Notes: generated from the sequence alone by a model not told the origin. DNA of 64,000 nt from Candidatus Latescibacterota bacterium (GCA_022827835.1 JAJEIO010000056.1:124001-188000); one strand, 5' to 3'; shown: positions 32,876 to 41,799, numbered from the stretch's first letter. A program made the numbers and translations.

Positions 32876-33450
32876 GCGGCGAGATTGCCCAGCAGGGTCG
32901 CTGTGTCGGCGTTGGTTTGACAGCGTATTCTCAAGTTGAGGCGCAGCTCGGGGGCTGGGTCGCGCTCTACTGCGTACTCGGCATCGGCGAAGAGTTGGGT
33001 AAGTACCGGGTCGAGGGCGGCCCGCAGGGTGTTTTCGCCTGCTTCGTCGTTGGTTGCGTTGAGGCGGTCGTTGGCCACTATGAACACGTCGCCGCTGCGG
33101 AATTTGACTTTGCCCGCTAAGCTAGGCTCTTCTTCGAGGCGTCGGCAGGCGGCGAGTGCCGCTTTGAAGGCGTTGGCAAGCCGCTCGGTCAGATCGCCGT
33201 CCGCGGGTTGTTTGCGCGAGTAGAGCAAGCCCATCTCGGCGCTGTGGTTGTCGAGGCTGTAGTTGGCTTCGTGGCCGACGAGCAGGGTCAGCGGTCCTTC
33301 GTCTAGGTGGCTGTAGTCGGCCACGTCGATGAGGACTTCGTCTGGAGTAGTAGGGATCCAACTATTGAAGACGCGAAAAGCCTCTTCGGCCGAGAGGGAT
33401 GCGGGATCTTCGAGATAGAATTTGACGTTGATGCGCTGTAGAGATTCCAT
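32872..33450 (-). CDS. Conserved protein of unknown function beside the sulfite reductase
   Basis: 192 residues, starting 6 bases after the reductase stop, so cotranscribed and probably coupled. It opens INVKFYLEDPASLSAEEAFRV and continues NSWIPTTPDEVLIDVADYSH, HLDEGPLTLLVGHEANYSLD, GLLYSRKQ, with an alternation of strands and helices and no cysteine-rich or nucleotide-binding motif. The last part (LRAALDPVLTQLFADAEYAV) is helical. I do not recognise the family. Position suggests a partner or regulator of the reductase. Confidence 0.6.
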   Translation of the reverse strand: MESLQRINVKFYLEDPASLSAEEAFRVFNSWIPTTPDEVLIDVADYSHLDEGPLTLLVGHEANYSLDNHSAEMGLLYSRKQPADGDLTERLANAFKAALAACRRLEEEPSLAGKVKFRSGDVFIVANDRLNATNDEAGENTLRAALDPVLTQLFADAEYAVERDPAPELRLNLRIRCQTNADTATLLGNLAA

Positions 33451-33456
33451 AGAGAC

Positions 33457-35700
33457 TCAAGCGGTAGTGCCGGCGGGTACGGCGATTTTGTCGTAGCAGG
33501 TGTACGCGCCTTCGATGAAGAGCTGCGCTTCCTCGATAAAGCGGTGGACTTGCACCTTGGTCAATTCGCTCGGCGGGTTCTGATGCGCGGCGAAGAGGTA
33601 GTTGGCAAATTTCGGCGAGAACAACTCGCTGTCGTAGAAGCGCGTGCGGAATTCGGCTACCACCACCTCGGGCGTTTCCGGTACGTCGTAGAATTGCTCT
33701 TTGACTAGGGCGCGGGCCGAGCGCAGCATGGCGTTCAACGCACCCTGCCAAGCGGTTTCTAGCTGGCCCTCGTCAAAGGCGACTTGCGCTTCAAAAACTT
33801 CGCGCTCGGCCGCGGCGATTTCCATGGTCGTGATGGAAACGACCTCGCCGGCGCACTCGCCTTTGCCGAGATCATCCATGGTAAACTCGCGGGTGTCGCC
33901 CCAATCCTGATAGTACCAACTGTTTTCCTCGTGGGACGGCACTTGGGTCAAGTCTTCGAGCATGGCCTTGACTTCGCGCTTGCCGATGCGGGAGATGAAG
34001 TCCTTGAAGGTCTCTTCATCGGAGCGCTCGGCGACAAAGTGTTTGGCCAAGCGGGTGACGACTTCGGGGATGTTCTTGGAGGGTACGGCACCCGTGGCTA
34101 AGCCAAAGGAACCGGCGTTTTCCCGCCACTGGCCGCCCAAGACAACCTGAAAGTGCGGTACGGTGATGCCGTTGATCTTGCGGCTGTTGCCGTAGAAGCC
34201 GATGTCGGCGGCGTGGTGTTGGCCGCAGGAGTTGAAGCAACCGCTGATCTTGATTCGCAGGGCCTCGATGGCCTCGTTGAGCTGACCGTTTTCTTCGCCG
34301 AGCCGCTTGCGCATCTCAGCGGCTAGGCCGCGCGAGGAGGCGATGCCTAACTTGCAAGTGTCGGTGCCGGGGCAGGCCGTCACGTCGGCAATGGTTCCGG
34401 CACCAGACTCGGCGAGGCCGAGAGACACGAGCTCGTCGTAGAGGTGGGGCAGATCGGTTTCGCTGACCCAGCGCAGGACGAGGTTTTGTTCGACCGTGGT
34501 GCGGACGGTTTCGCGGACGTAGCGCCGGCTGATGGCGGCCAATGCGCGTAGCTGGCTAGAGGTGATATCGCCCAGCGGCAGAACCACGGTGGCGACTGCA
34601 TAGCCTTCTTGGCGCTGCGCATAGACGTTGGTGCGGTGCCATTCGGCGAAGCCTTCGCTCGCGGCTGCGCCGTTGAGAGCTTGGCCCGGCTTGAGCGGTT
34701 GCTCGTCAGTGGCGTGCAGATCGTCTAAGAACGCGGTCCAACTCGGGTCTTCGGGCAGGATGGCGCGTTCTTCCAACACCAAGCGGCGGAATTCCTCAAT
34801 GCCTAATTTGGCGACCAAGAACTTAATGCGGGCGCGATTGCGGTTTTTCTTTTCGCCGAGGCGGGCAAAGACGCGAGCGATGGCTTGGGCGAGGGGCAGC
34901 AATTCCTCGGCGGGCACGAACTCGTCGAAGAGCTGGGCTTGGTGTGGCACCGCGCCCAAACCGCCGCCGACGTAGAGCTTAAAGCCGCGCTTTTCCTCGC
35001 CGTCGATGGTCTTGACCACGGCGATGCCGCCGAGGTCGTGCATGTTGGTCAGGCCGCAGGCTTCGTGTTGGCAGCCGGAGAAGGCGATCTTGAATTTGCG
35101 CCCGAAGTCTTGGCAGTCGGGATGTCCGAGCAGGAAGCGCATGAGGGCTTGGGCATAGGGCGTTACGTCAAAGGTTTCCGTGCGGCAGACGCCGGAGAGG
35201 GGGCAAGCGGTGACGTTGCGCACTGAGTTGCCACAGGCCTCGCGGGTGGTGATGCCCACCGAGGCTAGGCGGCGCATCAGGTCGGGCGTGTCTTCGAGGT
35301 GGACGAAGTGGATTTGGAAGTCTTGGCGCGTGGTGACGTGCAGGATTTCCTCGGAGTATTCTTCGGCCACGTCGGCCAGCACTTCCATCTGTTCGGCCGT
35401 CAGCCCGCCGAAGGGGATTTTGATCCGCATCATGCCCGGGGCGTGCCAGACCGTGTCTGGCCCCTTGGTCTGATGCTCGGGGAAGAGTAGCTGTTGCGTC
35501 TGGGTGCCGTCGTAGCGCTGGCCATTGTCGTAGCGCTGGCCGTACACCCCTCGGCGCAACCGCGTTTCGGCGAAGAGCTTCTCCTCCATCTTGCCCTGCT
35601 TGCGCAGGTGGATTTGAGTCTCGAAGGTATCGATTTCGTCGGCTAGCTCAGCGGACATCTGCCCGGCTAGTCTTTCTTTCCAACTACTTGCTGTGCCCAT
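33457..35700 (-). CDS. Ferredoxin-type sulfite/nitrite reductase with a C-terminal extension
   Basis: 747 residues from ATG 35700 (the open frame begins at 35769 with no signal-like sequence). Two homologous halves with the siroheme/4Fe-4S cysteines at Cys443, Cys449 (CPGTDTC) and Cys488, Cys492 (CFNSC); arginines and lysines of the siroheme face appear in TTRQDFQIHFVH and RNVTACPLSG. It reduces sulfite to sulfide or nitrite to ammonia with six electrons from ferredoxin; the two cannot be separated safely by eye. The last 140 residues or so (TTMEIAAAEREVFEAQVAF onward) are an added helical domain not needed for catalysis, somewhat HEPN-like. Confidence 0.9.
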   Translation of the reverse strand: MGTASSWKERLAGQMSAELADEIDTFETQIHLRKQGKMEEKLFAETRLRRGVYGQRYDNGQRYDGTQTQQLLFPEHQTKGPDTVWHAPGMMRIKIPFGGLTAEQMEVLADVAEEYSEEILHVTTRQDFQIHFVHLEDTPDLMRRLASVGITTREACGNSVRNVTACPLSGVCRTETFDVTPYAQALMRFLLGHPDCQDFGRKFKIAFSGCQHEACGLTNMHDLGGIAVVKTIDGEEKRGFKLYVGGGLGAVPHQAQLFDEFVPAEELLPLAQAIARVFARLGEKKNRNRARIKFLVAKLGIEEFRRLVLEERAILPEDPSWTAFLDDLHATDEQPLKPGQALNGAAASEGFAEWHRTNVYAQRQEGYAVATVVLPLGDITSSQLRALAAISRRYVRETVRTTVEQNLVLRWVSETDLPHLYDELVSLGLAESGAGTIADVTACPGTDTCKLGIASSRGLAAEMRKRLGEENGQLNEAIEALRIKISGCFNSCGQHHAADIGFYGNSRKINGITVPHFQVVLGGQWRENAGSFGLATGAVPSKNIPEVVTRLAKHFVAERSDEETFKDFISRIGKREVKAMLEDLTQVPSHEENSWYYQDWGDTREFTMDDLGKGECAGEVVSITTMEIAAAEREVFEAQVAFDEGQLETAWQGALNAMLRSARALVKEQFYDVPETPEVVVAEFRTRFYDSELFSPKFANYLFAAHQNPPSELTKVQVHRFIEEAQLFIEGAYTCYDKIAVPAGTTA

Positions 35701-35776
35701 GCCTAAAACCGCCTCTGTGTAGTGGTCGTTCAAGTTCAATAAAACCTTACTAACATTATAGATTTGCAAGAGACTG

Positions 35777-36619
35777 TCAAGATGAGTCGTCCGCTAGTTT
35801 TTCGCGCAGATGGGTGCGGATTTGCACTCCCCATTCTGGGTCGTCGAGCGCGTAGTCGATAAAGGTTGCAAAATAGGACAGGTGGTTGCCGATGTCGTAG
35901 CGCTGCTCGTCGGTACTCAAGCGCACGGCGCGCACCGGGGCACCGGCGGCGATTAGGGCGGCAATGGCGTCGGTGAGATATACCTCGCCGCTCGGCGAGG
36001 GTGCGGTGGCGCGGATGTGGGCGAAAATGGTCGGAGAAAATACGTAGCGCGCACTAACGGCCAAGCGGCTGGGGGTTTGCGCGGGCGTTGGTTTTTCGAG
36101 GATGGCGGTCAGCTTGGAATCTGCGGCTGTGGCTATTTCGGGGACTAAGATGCCGTAGTGGTGCATCCGGTCTTCGGGTACTTCGTACGCGCCGATGGTG
36201 CAGGCGGCGCAGTGGCGCAGGTGCGAATCGATCATCCGCTGCAATAGGGGGCGACCGCTATTCGTGCGCACGATGCTGTCGCCGAAGGCCACGACGAAAG
36301 GTTCGTCGGCAGCAAAGGCTTCCCCAGCGGCGACCGCAGTACCGGTGCCGGGGGGTTGGGGTTGGTGGGTGAAGAAAAACTCGATGTCGCGCTCGCGATA
36401 GCCCGCGCCGGTGTCGTCGAAGTGATTTTCGATCGCGCTTTTGTTGCGCCCGGTGATGAAGAGGATTTGGCGGATGCCAGCGGTCGCTAGCTCTTCGACG
36501 ACGTGGTGGACGACCGGCAGGCGGCCCACGGGTAACATTTCCTTGGACAAGGATTTGGTCGTGGGCAGGAGGCGGGTGCCGAGGCCGGCGACCGGCACGA
36601 TGGCTTTGGCGATGTTCAT
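35777..36619 (-). CDS. galU: UTP-glucose-1-phosphate uridylyltransferase
   Basis: 280 residues. N-terminal nucleotidyltransferase loop AIVPVAGLGTRLLPTTKSLSKEMLP, then RQILFITGRNKSAIENHFD and FVVAFGDSIVRT, VYLTDAIAALI; these are GalU signatures. Makes UDP-glucose for cell-surface polysaccharide and trehalose or glycogen pathways. Ends 77 bases before the reductase gene on the same strand. Divergent from the Nramp-like gene across a short promoter region. Confidence 0.92.
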   Translation of the reverse strand: MNIAKAIVPVAGLGTRLLPTTKSLSKEMLPVGRLPVVHHVVEELATAGIRQILFITGRNKSAIENHFDDTGAGYRERDIEFFFTHQPQPPGTGTAVAAGEAFAADEPFVVAFGDSIVRTNSGRPLLQRMIDSHLRHCAACTIGAYEVPEDRMHHYGILVPEIATAADSKLTAILEKPTPAQTPSRLAVSARYVFSPTIFAHIRATAPSPSGEVYLTDAIAALIAAGAPVRAVRLSTDEQRYDIGNHLSYFATFIDYALDDPEWGVQIRTHLREKLADDSS

Positions 36620-36658
36620 TGGATGGTCCTCAAAAAAATATGGTTGTGCTCTGGATGT

Positions 36659-36687
36659 TTGACAAGCAATAGTCAGAGCGATATTAT
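36659..36687 (+). promoter_or_regulatory. Promoter of the Nramp-fold gene
   Basis: TTGACA (36659-36664), 17 bases, TATTAT (36682-36687): six and five of six matches. A GAGGAG ribosome-binding site and the ATG at 36721 follow. Confidence 0.8.
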
Positions 36688-36720
36688 GGGCGATCCACTG
36701 GCAAAAGAGGAGTTGTTCCC

Positions 36721-38136
36721 ATGAGTGATGAGCGGAGTTATCCCGAACTCAGCGAGGACATGCAGGCGCGCGGTTTGGGGTCTATGCTGCGGATTTTTGG
36801 TCCGGGAGCGATCATCGCCTCGGTGACGATTGGCAGCGGCGAGACGGTCTTTGCCTCGCGGGGTGGAGCAGTGTTCGGCTACGCCCTACTGTGGTGCTTT
36901 ATCGGCGGCGGCTTGATGAAGTTCGTCCAAGTCTATACGGCGGCGCGCTACATGACCCTGACGGGGGAGCATCCGCTTGAACGCTGGAAGTTTTTGCCTG
37001 GGCCGCAGGGCTGGGTGGTGTGGGTTATGGCGATATTGACTGTGCTTTGCTTCCCGCTGTGGCTGTCGGGTTTGCCCAAGATGCTCGGCGGGCTGATCGT
37101 GTGGATCTTGGGTTGTGAGGGGCTGGCGATATGGGGCGATCCCCGGGTGTGGGGCACGGCCTTTGTCGCCTTGGCCATTGCCATTACTATGATCCAGAGC
37201 TATGGCGCGCTGGAGAAATTTCAGACGGTGGTCGTCGGCGTCCTGCTGCTGTCGATTCTGACGGCTGCCGCGGCTGCGAAGCCCGACTGGTTGGCGGTGC
37301 TGATAGGTTCCATCGTGCCGACCATGCCCGCGTATGATCCTTGGCTGATTAGCAAGTATCCGGCGGTGGCGGCGCGCTCGGCTTGGGTGGAGTTGGGCAC
37401 CTATCTGGGTGCGATCGGCGGCGGCACGCAGGACTACTTTGGATACATCGGTATGTTGAGGGAGAAGGCTTGGGGCCTGTTGGGTCGCAAAGTGGAGGCT
37501 GGCGAGGAAGGCGTGGCTATTGCATCCGACGATGAAAATATCGCCCGAGGTAGAGCTTGGCTGCGGGGGCCATTGGTGGACTCAGGGGTGTCTTTTATCT
37601 GCGTGGTGATTTTTACCATGGCCTTTGTTGTGCTCGGCGCGGCCGTGCTCCGCCCCCAGCACATCGTACCGGAGGGGATGCAGCTACTGTCGGTGCAGGC
37701 CGATTTCCTCACGCTTCTGCATCCAGCCTTGGTCTATTTGTACCAGTTGGGCGTGTTCACTGCGTTTTTTGGCACGATTATGGCAGCGTACGAGCTCTAT
37801 ACGCGCACTACCCACGAGTGCTTGCGGCCCATCGTCCAGCGGGTGCGCGAGGTGCCCGTGGGTCGGCTGCGACCGTGGGTGGTGGGATACTGCGGCATTG
37901 GCGGCGTCGCCATTATGTGGATGGGCGGCAACCCGGTGTCGATTGTGACGCCAGCGGCGATCTTCGGTGGGGTTCTCACCTGTGGTTTGTGGTGCTTGTT
38001 GATGGTGTGGACCGACCATCGCTTCTTGCCAGCACCGCTGCGCATGGGGTGGCCTTTGCGGGTGATCAACTTGATCAGCGGCGTCTTTCTCACGGGCTGG
38101 GGCCTGCGCGGTGCTTTTGACTTCTTCACTGGGTGA
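36721..38136 (+). CDS. Nramp-fold membrane transporter with altered metal motifs
   Basis: 471 residues, about eleven hydrophobic segments and the Nramp outline (GPGAIIASVTIGSGE in the first segment, FGYALLWCFIGGGLMKFV next). In divalent-metal Nramps helix 1 holds DPGN; here the place is IGSGE (residues 37-41). In helix 6 MPH is replaced by GGGTQD (233-238). The metal-binding side chains are therefore missing, while the fold and the hydrophobic framework are kept. Probably a member of the Nramp-related branch that moves another substrate. It is followed six bases later by the fusion gene at 38143. Confidence 0.8.
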   Translation: MSDERSYPELSEDMQARGLGSMLRIFGPGAIIASVTIGSGETVFASRGGAVFGYALLWCFIGGGLMKFVQVYTAARYMTLTGEHPLERWKFLPGPQGWVVWVMAILTVLCFPLWLSGLPKMLGGLIVWILGCEGLAIWGDPRVWGTAFVALAIAITMIQSYGALEKFQTVVVGVLLLSILTAAAAAKPDWLAVLIGSIVPTMPAYDPWLISKYPAVAARSAWVELGTYLGAIGGGTQDYFGYIGMLREKAWGLLGRKVEAGEEGVAIASDDENIARGRAWLRGPLVDSGVSFICVVIFTMAFVVLGAAVLRPQHIVPEGMQLLSVQADFLTLLHPALVYLYQLGVFTAFFGTIMAAYELYTRTTHECLRPIVQRVREVPVGRLRPWVVGYCGIGGVAIMWMGGNPVSIVTPAAIFGGVLTCGLWCLLMVWTDHRFLPAPLRMGWPLRVINLISGVFLTGWGLRGAFDFFTG

Positions 38137-38142
38137 AGCGGT

Positions 38143-39279
38143 TTGCGCGTCTCCGACGACATCTGGAAGCAGGTCGAAGCCATATTGAACAGCGGCATCC
38201 GGCTGGCCTTGGCGACCACGGGTGGGGGCAGCGAACTCATTAGCTGGCTCTTGAATCACCCTGGGGCCTCGCGCGCGGTCGTCGAAGCTCAAGTGCCCTA
38301 TAGCGAGCGGGCGCTAGCGGCGTATTTGGCTTTTGCGGGGCCGCATGGGGCCAATGAGCAAACGGCGCGGGATATGGCGGGGCGGGCCTTTGTGCGGGCC
38401 GCTTCCTTTGCCGAGCCGGGGCAGGGCTGTATCGGCGTGGGCTGTAGTGCGGCCTTGGCGACGAGTAGGCTGCGGCGTGGTGCGGATCGGGGCTGCATCG
38501 CGCTGCGTTTGGAGTGCGCCTATCGCTTGTACACTTTGCATTTTGAGAAGGGCGCAGCCGACCGCTTGGAGCAAGAGGAGGTTTTGAGTCGCTTGGCTTT
38601 GGAGGCCGTAGTGGAGGCCTGCGGCGGCTCGGTGGCCGGTGCATCGCTGCCCGATTACGCGCATCTTGCGCGGCGCGAGTTGGCGTTGGACGATCCTTTG
38701 GGCTTGCTGTTTGCGGGTGAGTTGGACGTCGTCGAAATGCGTTCCGATGGGGTGATCTCACCCGAGGTCGAGCGCGGACAGCGTCTGTTCTTGTCCGGTT
38801 CCTTCAACCCGCTGCACGAGGGACACGAGCAGCTCGTGGCCGCGGCGGGACAGCTAAGTGGCCGGCGGCCGAGTCTAGAACTGTCCATTGAAAATGTCGA
38901 TAAGCCGCCCCTGCAAAGGAGCGAGGTCGAGCGCCGCTTGGCGCAGATGCGCGGTCGCTTTCCCGTGGTGATGACGCGGTCGCCGACCTTTTTGCAGAAG
39001 GCCCGGCTTTTTGGCGGTTGCCATTTTGTACTAGGGTACGACACGGGCGTGCGGCTCTTGCAGGGCCAATATTATGATGAAGGGGAACGGGGCTTGGCCG
39101 CAGCCTTGGAGGAATTTGCCGCTGGGGGCTGTCGCTTTTGGGTCGCCGGCCGGGTGGAGGGAGATGCGTATCACACCTTGGCTGATATAGATGTACCCGC
39201 ACAGTACGCGGATCTTTTCGCGTCGGTCCCCTTTAGGATGGATATTAGCTCTACGGAACTCCGCGCTCGGAAAGCTTAG
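38143..39279 (+). CDS. Fusion of a CinA-like domain with an NMNAT-type nucleotidyltransferase
   Basis: 378 residues from TTG 38143. Residues 1 to about 200 resemble the CinA C-terminal amidase domain (LATTGGGSELISWLLNHPGA, then AQVPYSERAL and GCIGVGCSAALATSR). From about 214 comes a nucleotidyltransferase fold with LFLSGSFNPLHEGHEQL (His225 and His228 of HxGH) and the late motif ISSTELRARK, as in nicotinamide-mononucleotide adenylyltransferases. The two halves suggest a role in NMN deamidation and adenylation, i.e. NAD salvage, in one chain. Activity is inferred; the amidase residues were not checked against a structure. Confidence 0.75.
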   Translation: MRVSDDIWKQVEAILNSGIRLALATTGGGSELISWLLNHPGASRAVVEAQVPYSERALAAYLAFAGPHGANEQTARDMAGRAFVRAASFAEPGQGCIGVGCSAALATSRLRRGADRGCIALRLECAYRLYTLHFEKGAADRLEQEEVLSRLALEAVVEACGGSVAGASLPDYAHLARRELALDDPLGLLFAGELDVVEMRSDGVISPEVERGQRLFLSGSFNPLHEGHEQLVAAAGQLSGRRPSLELSIENVDKPPLQRSEVERRLAQMRGRFPVVMTRSPTFLQKARLFGGCHFVLGYDTGVRLLQGQYYDEGERGLAAALEEFAAGGCRFWVAGRVEGDAYHTLADIDVPAQYADLFASVPFRMDISSTELRARKA

Positions 39280-39283
39280 GACC

Positions 39284-39583
39284 ATGACCGAAGAAGACTG
39301 GGAAGAGCCTGAAGCGGTGGAAGTGCCCATCGACGGCACGCTGGACTTGCACACTTTCCATCCGCGCGACCTCAAAGAGCTGTTGCCCGACTATTTGGAT
39401 GCCTGTCGCCAGGCGGGTATTTTGCAGGTGCGCGTCATTCACGGCAAGGGCACCGGTCAGTTGCGGCGCTCGGTACACGCCATCTTGGGCCGCTTGCCTG
39501 AAGTGGAGTCATTTCGCTTGGCTGGCGAAGGTGGCGGCGGTTGGGGGGCCACTTTGGTCTGGTTGGTGCCGCTCGACGCTTGA
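39284..39583 (+). CDS. Smr-domain protein
   Basis: 99 residues from ATG 39284; the longer frame from 39191 overlaps the previous gene. The core is DLHTFHPRDLKEL (LDLHxxx motif) and VRVIHGKGTGQLRRSVH (HGxGxGxLR), the two hallmarks of the Smr nuclease/nicking domain of MutS2, followed by a Gly-rich loop (EGGGGWGAT). A standalone Smr protein may cut or nick nucleic acid. Four bases separate it from the fusion gene, so they are cotranscribed. Confidence 0.88.
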   Translation: MTEEDWEEPEAVEVPIDGTLDLHTFHPRDLKELLPDYLDACRQAGILQVRVIHGKGTGQLRRSVHAILGRLPEVESFRLAGEGGGGWGATLVWLVPLDA

Positions 39584-39643
39584 CCGTGCTAGGCCCCAGA
39601 TTTTTCTTAATTTATCCGATACATATATTTAGTATATTAGGTT

Positions 39644-39686
39644 GTAACAAAATCGTAACAAAATTGTAACAATCTGTAGCAACTGT
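39644..39686 (+). repeat. Phased 10-11-base direct repeats at a promoter
   Basis: Four consecutive units: GTAACAAAATC (39644), GTAACAAAATT (39655), GTAACAATCT (39666) and GTAGCAACTGT (39676). The spacing is one DNA turn, so bound proteins would line up on one face. They precede and overlap the promoter of the secreted-protein cluster. The rest of the 39584-39777 gap is AT-rich and shows no gene. Confidence 0.7.
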
Positions 39687-39692
39687 CATAAT
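39664..39692 (+). promoter_or_regulatory. Promoter of the six-gene secreted cluster
   Basis: TTGTAA (39664-39669), 17 bases, CATAAT (39687-39692), partly inside the phased repeats. Transcription from about 39699 leaves an 80-base leader before ATG 39778. It also excludes the earlier in-frame ATG at 39703 as the true start. Confidence 0.55.
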
Positions 39693-39777
39693 TTTAAAGA
39701 GGTTGCAGCCTCCGGTGTGCCATTCAGAAGCGCGCAAAGCTGGAATCTCGGCTGTTATTAAAGAGCCAGTTCTCACC

Positions 39778-41799
39778 ATGGAATATCGTCCTACCGGCAT
39801 CCTTTTCAAGCTACTGCAGTCATTGCAGATAGTTCCCTTTCTGCCAATCCTCCTTCTGCTACTGCTATCTGTGTGCTCAACCAGCGCGCAGGATGTTTTT
39901 ACGGTCGGTGGTGACGAACGTCCTTGGCGCGATTCTGGCACAACTCCTGGGGGCGTGATCGATTTTGTCGAGCAACTAGAAACGATCGAGGACGCCAACG
40001 GCGAAAAAGTGTTCGCCGCTGGCCTAGATTCCCTGCAAAACTGGATCATGCCGTTACGCTTGCGCTCTGATTTCAACATTTCGCTCGGTGTTCTTGAACG
40101 GGGAGGCTCTGTAGATGTCCCGGGGCTGGATGCCAGCCAGAAAAGTCCAGAGCAACTGGAGGGCATGCTCAATGGCGACCATCGAGTGGCTTTTGATCGC
40201 AAGTTCGTGGCCGGCCGCATCGTGCGCAACAACGGCGTCACCATTCGCATTGATCTCGGTGCGCGCTTTGGCGTGGACCGAATCGTGTTCTATCCGAGGA
40301 TGACGGAGTCGTTTCCCTTTGGCAACGAATTCATGCGGGGGTATGAGTTGTTCCTCAACGACGGCTTGCCGCAAAACCTCTATGCCAGTGGTCAGCCCAT
40401 TTTTACCTCGCCGGTGCAGCGAGACTCAGATAACCGCGAGGCCAAAGTAGATGCACAGATCAACCCCCAATTTGTTCGCTTTCTGCAACTCAAGTCGATT
40501 ACCACGCTCGGATTTGAAGTTGACGAGATAGAGGTGTACGGCAGGGGGTTCGTGCCGACAGCCAGCTATGTGTCCAATGTGTTAGATCTGGGCGAGGAGG
40601 TGGTCTGGGGTCGCATCGCCTGGAGCGAAGTGGTCGCGGGCAATAGCGCGGATTCCAAAATAGAAATCCGCGTGCGCAGCGGGCAGGATACGACGCCCGA
40701 TGTCTTTTTTCGCAATGCCAATGTAGGTGGTCGGCAGCCCGAATACGTGCCCATCGACAGCGAGGGCAATACGCTGACCAAGGAAGCCTTTGAAAAACTG
40801 GCAAAAAACCAGCAGGGGCCTATCAAAGCTGACACTGACAATGACTGGGTCCAGTGGCAACTGGTCGATAATGGTAGCCCTCTGACGGTGCCGGCACCTC
40901 GGCGTTATTTCCAGTTCCGCATCGATTTCACCAACCTGAGCTTGGATGCTAGCCGCGCCGTCGCCGACTTGGGCTTTGAGTTTGCACGGCCTCCGGTTGA
41001 TCGCATCGTCGCCGAGGTTGGACCCCCGCAGACCGAGATTGGCAAACAGACGACTTTTACGTACTTCGCCCGCATCACCAATACTACGGGGCGATCGGGA
41101 TTCACGCGCTTTGAAATCGAAACTCCGGCCCGCATCGCGGCTCTCCATTCGGTGGAGATCCAAGATAGGGCGGGCAATCGCCTAGATGGAGCCGAGTTCG
41201 GCGGCGATCTGGCCGGTGTGTCTTTACCTCTGCGCGTCGGATCGTTCTCCATTGAGGCGGTGGAGGACGACCACTTTGCCCTGAGCTTGCCTCTGATCAA
41301 CACCGATGGTACTCTTTTGAAAATTGTTTTTGATGCGGCCGTGTTCCGCTATGGTACGCGCTTCCAAGGGCGGGCTTTTGCCGATGCGAGTGTGCAGGTG
41401 CCGCTACAGACCGAGGGCGGGGATGCTTCAGCCGAACAGGATACCGACGAGTTGCTGGTGCGAATTCCCGTGGGCTCGCGGGTAGCTGGTCCGCTGGCAA
41501 TTCAGCCGCGGGCCTTCACCCCCAACGGAGATGGGGCCAATGACGTGGCGGAAATAAGCTATGCGGTTCAGCATTTGCTCGAACCATCGCCGAGCGAAGT
41601 AAGTATCTACGATTTGACTGGTGGCCGCGTGCGGCAGCTCAACTCGGTCGCAGTCCAAAACGGTCGCGTCCAGCTACAGTGGGACGGTCGCGGCGACGAT
41701 GATCGTCTAGTGCCGCCGGGTATCTACTTGGCGGTAGTGGAAATTCGCTCTGACCGTGAGACCGAGCGGCGGTTCAACAGTGTGTCCGTGGTATACTAG
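39778..41799 (+). CDS. Exported discoidin-like protein with FlgD/type IX-like C-terminal module (paralogue 1)
   Basis: 673 residues. Signal peptide of about 38 residues with a Leu-rich core and a cut after STSAQ. Two F5/8-type segments (VTIRIDLGARFGVDRIVFYP; FLQLKSITTLGFEVDEIEVYG), then the module shared with the two paralogues: LDLGEEVVWGRIAW, IEIRVRSGQD, and the aromatic-QG motif EAFEKLAKNQQG (Phe338). The C-terminus has FTPNGDGANDVAEISY (about 580-595), SIYDLTGGRVRQL and WDGRGDDDRLVPPGIYLAVVEI, as in gliding-motility/FlgD-type sorting modules. Probably displayed on the cell surface. First gene of the cluster. Confidence 0.8.
   Translation: MEYRPTGILFKLLQSLQIVPFLPILLLLLLSVCSTSAQDVFTVGGDERPWRDSGTTPGGVIDFVEQLETIEDANGEKVFAAGLDSLQNWIMPLRLRSDFNISLGVLERGGSVDVPGLDASQKSPEQLEGMLNGDHRVAFDRKFVAGRIVRNNGVTIRIDLGARFGVDRIVFYPRMTESFPFGNEFMRGYELFLNDGLPQNLYASGQPIFTSPVQRDSDNREAKVDAQINPQFVRFLQLKSITTLGFEVDEIEVYGRGFVPTASYVSNVLDLGEEVVWGRIAWSEVVAGNSADSKIEIRVRSGQDTTPDVFFRNANVGGRQPEYVPIDSEGNTLTKEAFEKLAKNQQGPIKADTDNDWVQWQLVDNGSPLTVPAPRRYFQFRIDFTNLSLDASRAVADLGFEFARPPVDRIVAEVGPPQTEIGKQTTFTYFARITNTTGRSGFTRFEIETPARIAALHSVEIQDRAGNRLDGAEFGGDLAGVSLPLRVGSFSIEAVEDDHFALSLPLINTDGTLLKIVFDAAVFRYGTRFQGRAFADASVQVPLQTEGGDASAEQDTDELLVRIPVGSRVAGPLAIQPRAFTPNGDGANDVAEISYAVQHLLEPSPSEVSIYDLTGGRVRQLNSVAVQNGRVQLQWDGRGDDDRLVPPGIYLAVVEIRSDRETERRFNSVSVVY

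Noticed and set aside
35704..35790. Promoter TTGACA...TATAAT before the sulfite reductase
   Set aside because: Both hexamers are present on the minus strand near 35794 and 35760, but the spacing is only 14 bases, too short for a normal promoter.
39703..39777. Earlier ATG (39703) as start of paralogue 1
   Set aside because: It lies four bases after the predicted transcription start and would put 25 charged residues before the signal peptide.
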